Positions 62,292 through 64,000 of a stretch of 64,000 bases of DNA are shown one piece after another; position 1 is the first letter of the stretch, and each line of letters opens with the position of its first letter. Under the pieces are notes generated by a model. That model did not search any database. It was not told the DNA's origin and worked only from the letters and a program-made list of their open reading frames with translations. Both the position numbers and the translations under genes were made by a program. Location: the NCBI GenBank assembly GCA_023515745.1, contig JALECJ010000256.1, forward strand, positions 558,001 through 622,000. The letters run 5' to 3'. The DNA is from Amoeboaphelidium protococcarum (taxonomy: Eukaryota; Aphelidiomycota; Aphelidea).

Positions 62292-63839
62292 ATGTCAAAG
62301 ATTGAGTATTATAGAGAGACTTTAAGGGCGTCTGCGATTACTTACTTTGGCGTTGTGGTGGTGATCATCGGCCTGGGAGGTGCCATTGGACATGCAGTTG
62401 CCTATGATTCTCAAGTATATTATTTGTAAAACACCTATATAGCGTCATGGTATGCTGCTATATTCGGTCTGCTTGGATTAAATATTCTGCATCTGGTCCC
62501 GAGATAGTCTAATTAGTTATTCTTTTCCAGGGCGACTCAAGTCTTCAACGTGCTATTCATCGCTTGGTGTGTTTGCAGCTTGGTAATTGGCGTTGTGGGC
62601 TACGGCCTGGTCAAAGATTGGAATCCGTTTCTGTGGTCATTGTCGGCTCTATTCGTGTGCGGTGTATCCATACTGTAATTGATCAGAAGTATTGAAGGTA
62701 GTGATGTGGACTCTTTGAATTTCACCTAGTACCCACTTAAGCTTAAGTCGCTGTCAGCTTTCATCATAACCATTCAGGTAATCACGGTCTTTATAAGTGG
62801 ATGTTTAAGTGCAGGTGCTATTTCGGCAGCTTATGCGAATTCATTCACTCCTCCTGGTCGCGCCATCTCGGTGTATTTTGAAGGTATAAATCGCAATGTT
62901 ACCGTTCAGCTGTACTGTATTGGTACACCATCTCCCGCTCTTCCCACCGTATTCCTTTTCTCATCACCTGCTCATGGCATTGTTGACTTTTATGGCTTGC
63001 AGTATTATTTGAGTGCATATAATGGTAATGATCGTCGTGTGTGCTCTTTTGATCCGCCCGGCTTTGGATGGAGCACTGAAGTCAATCGTGGACAGGAGAG
63101 TAGCTTCGAACACAGCTACTAAATTATGAAGACCTCGGGTGAATCTGCACCGTGGCATGTTGTGGGATGGGGAGGAGGTGGCTCTACTGTAGCGTATCTA
63201 GCCTCTAAATACCCATCCGATATTAAATCTGCCACATTTCTGGAGTCTTATCCTCAGGGAATTGAGTTTGATTATTACGGAGTTTAGCAGTCGCTGGACT
63301 AGAATCAAGTTAGCGCATATGCATCCAATTAAATTGTGCAGCGTTTAGGACTGTCCAAACTCATAATCTCTCTAGCAATACCTTGGGGACTTATGAGTTT
63401 ATTCGTGCCCATTCAACCGCAAGATCCAAACTACTACCCTGCTGAAAAGTGGACCGAGCTTAAGGTGTAGTCATGGAAGAGTAAAATGTGGATGTCACAA
63501 TTGGAAGGACTGTCGCAGTAGTAGAAGACGGCTCCCCAAGATGATCCAATGGTGAAATTTGCTCCTCTGCCATCGAATGTGCCAGTATTTGGAGTATATT
63601 GCAACGTTACTCAGTCGTGCCTGAGAGGATCTCGCAATCTGACTGGATAGGCATGCGATGATCAAATCAAGCAGAATCTATACTACAACGATAGAAAATT
63701 TGCAATGGTTCGCTCCCTCAGCACCAATGCAACCATTGTTACTAATAATGATCTCAATTGTACTCTGAGTCTGCCAGTGGTAAAACCGAAATTCACTGCT
63801 GAATCCCTAGCTGCTCTGTACTCCAGCCAAAATGCATGA
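62292..63839 (+). CDS. Membrane-anchored alpha/beta-hydrolase-like protein, catalytic Ser replaced, 515 aa
   Basis: ATG 62292 to TGA 63837-63839. Residues 1-175 contain about five hydrophobic helices (YFGVVVVIIGLGGAIGHAV and others). A hydrolase-like domain follows: FLFSSPAHGIVDFYGLQ (oxyanion-region type), SFDPPGFGWS, and the elbow WHVVGWGGGGSTVAYLA. The position normally held by Ser in G-x-S-x-G is Gly294. No nearby Ser falls on the elbow, so it is likely catalytically altered or dead. A late segment SNVPVFGVYCNVT resembles the strand before the acid residue. Similar membrane-plus-hydrolase proteins occur in fungi and amoebae. No introns. Confidence 0.7.
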
Positions 63840-64000
63840 AGATAGATGATTGCTGTTAAAGTGTGAAGTAATGTGATTGTGAATAAATATAGATGAATGC
63901 TCATTCAATTCATATCACAAATATTATCATTCAAGCAGAGTGGGAGTAACCTTTTGGATGCTTTTAATAAAAATTCCAAGCAGACTCAACAATCTTCTCC

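Overview
This is a 64-kb window of compact eukaryotic nuclear DNA from an organism that reads TAA and TAG as glutamine and uses only TGA as stop. With the standard code nearly every gene here is shattered. With TAA/TAG = Gln, about two dozen long frames appear, each ending in TGA and each recognisable by family. The reassigned codons fall on near-invariant glutamines: the ABC signature SGGQ, the G3 glutamine of a Spg1/Ras-type GTPase, the CGQC cluster loop of complex I, RQLNMYGF of HSF, and the C-terminus of Sec61. This code is best known from ciliates, but the gene set is not ciliate-like: a conventional myosin II, a Spg1/Tem1 GTPase, an NTO1/BRPF-type chromatin protein, a Gln-rich HSF and PRMT5. 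I infer an opisthokont on the fungal side (a chytrid- or aphelid-like protist is the sort of lineage to test), with an amoebozoan as the alternative. DMC1 implies meiosis. A complex I subunit implies respiring mitochondria. An IQCE-like coiled-coil protein hints, weakly, at a flagellate stage.

Layout. 0-4.7 kb: an MFS transporter (+) converging on an NTO1/BRPF-like PHD-bromodomain protein (-). 4.77-11.58 kb: a complete LINE retrotransposon flanked by a perfect 14-bp target-site duplication, with ORF1 (OB-fold-like) and a 1,712-codon ORF2 (endonuclease, reverse transcriptase, RNase H-like region, zinc knuckle). Both ORFs are written in the host's altered code. 12.0-14.5 kb: a Crinkler-like P-loop NTPase/nuclease-like gene with one frame break. 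14.7-20.0 kb (-): a 1,749-residue TPR protein with WDxxF motifs and a separase/CHAT-like tail. 20.3-25.2 kb (+): a coiled-coil protein, a small ORF and an ABCG transporter. 25.3-31.6 kb (-): Spg1 GTPase, Sec61 alpha and cytosolic isoleucyl-tRNA synthetase. 31.6-33.4 kb (+): a small ORF and DMC1 (five introns). 33.5-34.4 kb (-): a Lys/Ala/Ser-rich H1-like protein, divergent from PRMT5 (+). 36.7-43.8 kb (-): a 2,330-residue myosin II heavy chain. 44-51 kb: an orphan kinase C-lobe fragment (+), NOP58 (-), an unknown C-terminal membrane protein (+) and HSF (-). 51.8-64 kb: PhoD-like phosphatase (+), UDP-galactose 4-epimerase (-), a small membrane protein (+), a TspO/MBR-like membrane protein (-), NDUFV1 (+), a short-chain dehydrogenase (+) and a membrane-anchored alpha/beta-hydrolase-like protein without the usual catalytic serine (+).

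Introns are few and short (49-69 nt), with GTAAGT/GTAGG/GTATG-type donors and TGTAG/TTTAG-type acceptors. They sit near 5' ends in Sec61, myosin, Spg1 and HSF, and throughout DMC1. The genes are mostly independent housekeeping loci rather than a pathway cluster. The least explained pieces are the Crinkler-like gene, the TPR/CHAT-like giant, the OB-fold LINE ORF1 and several unknown small proteins.
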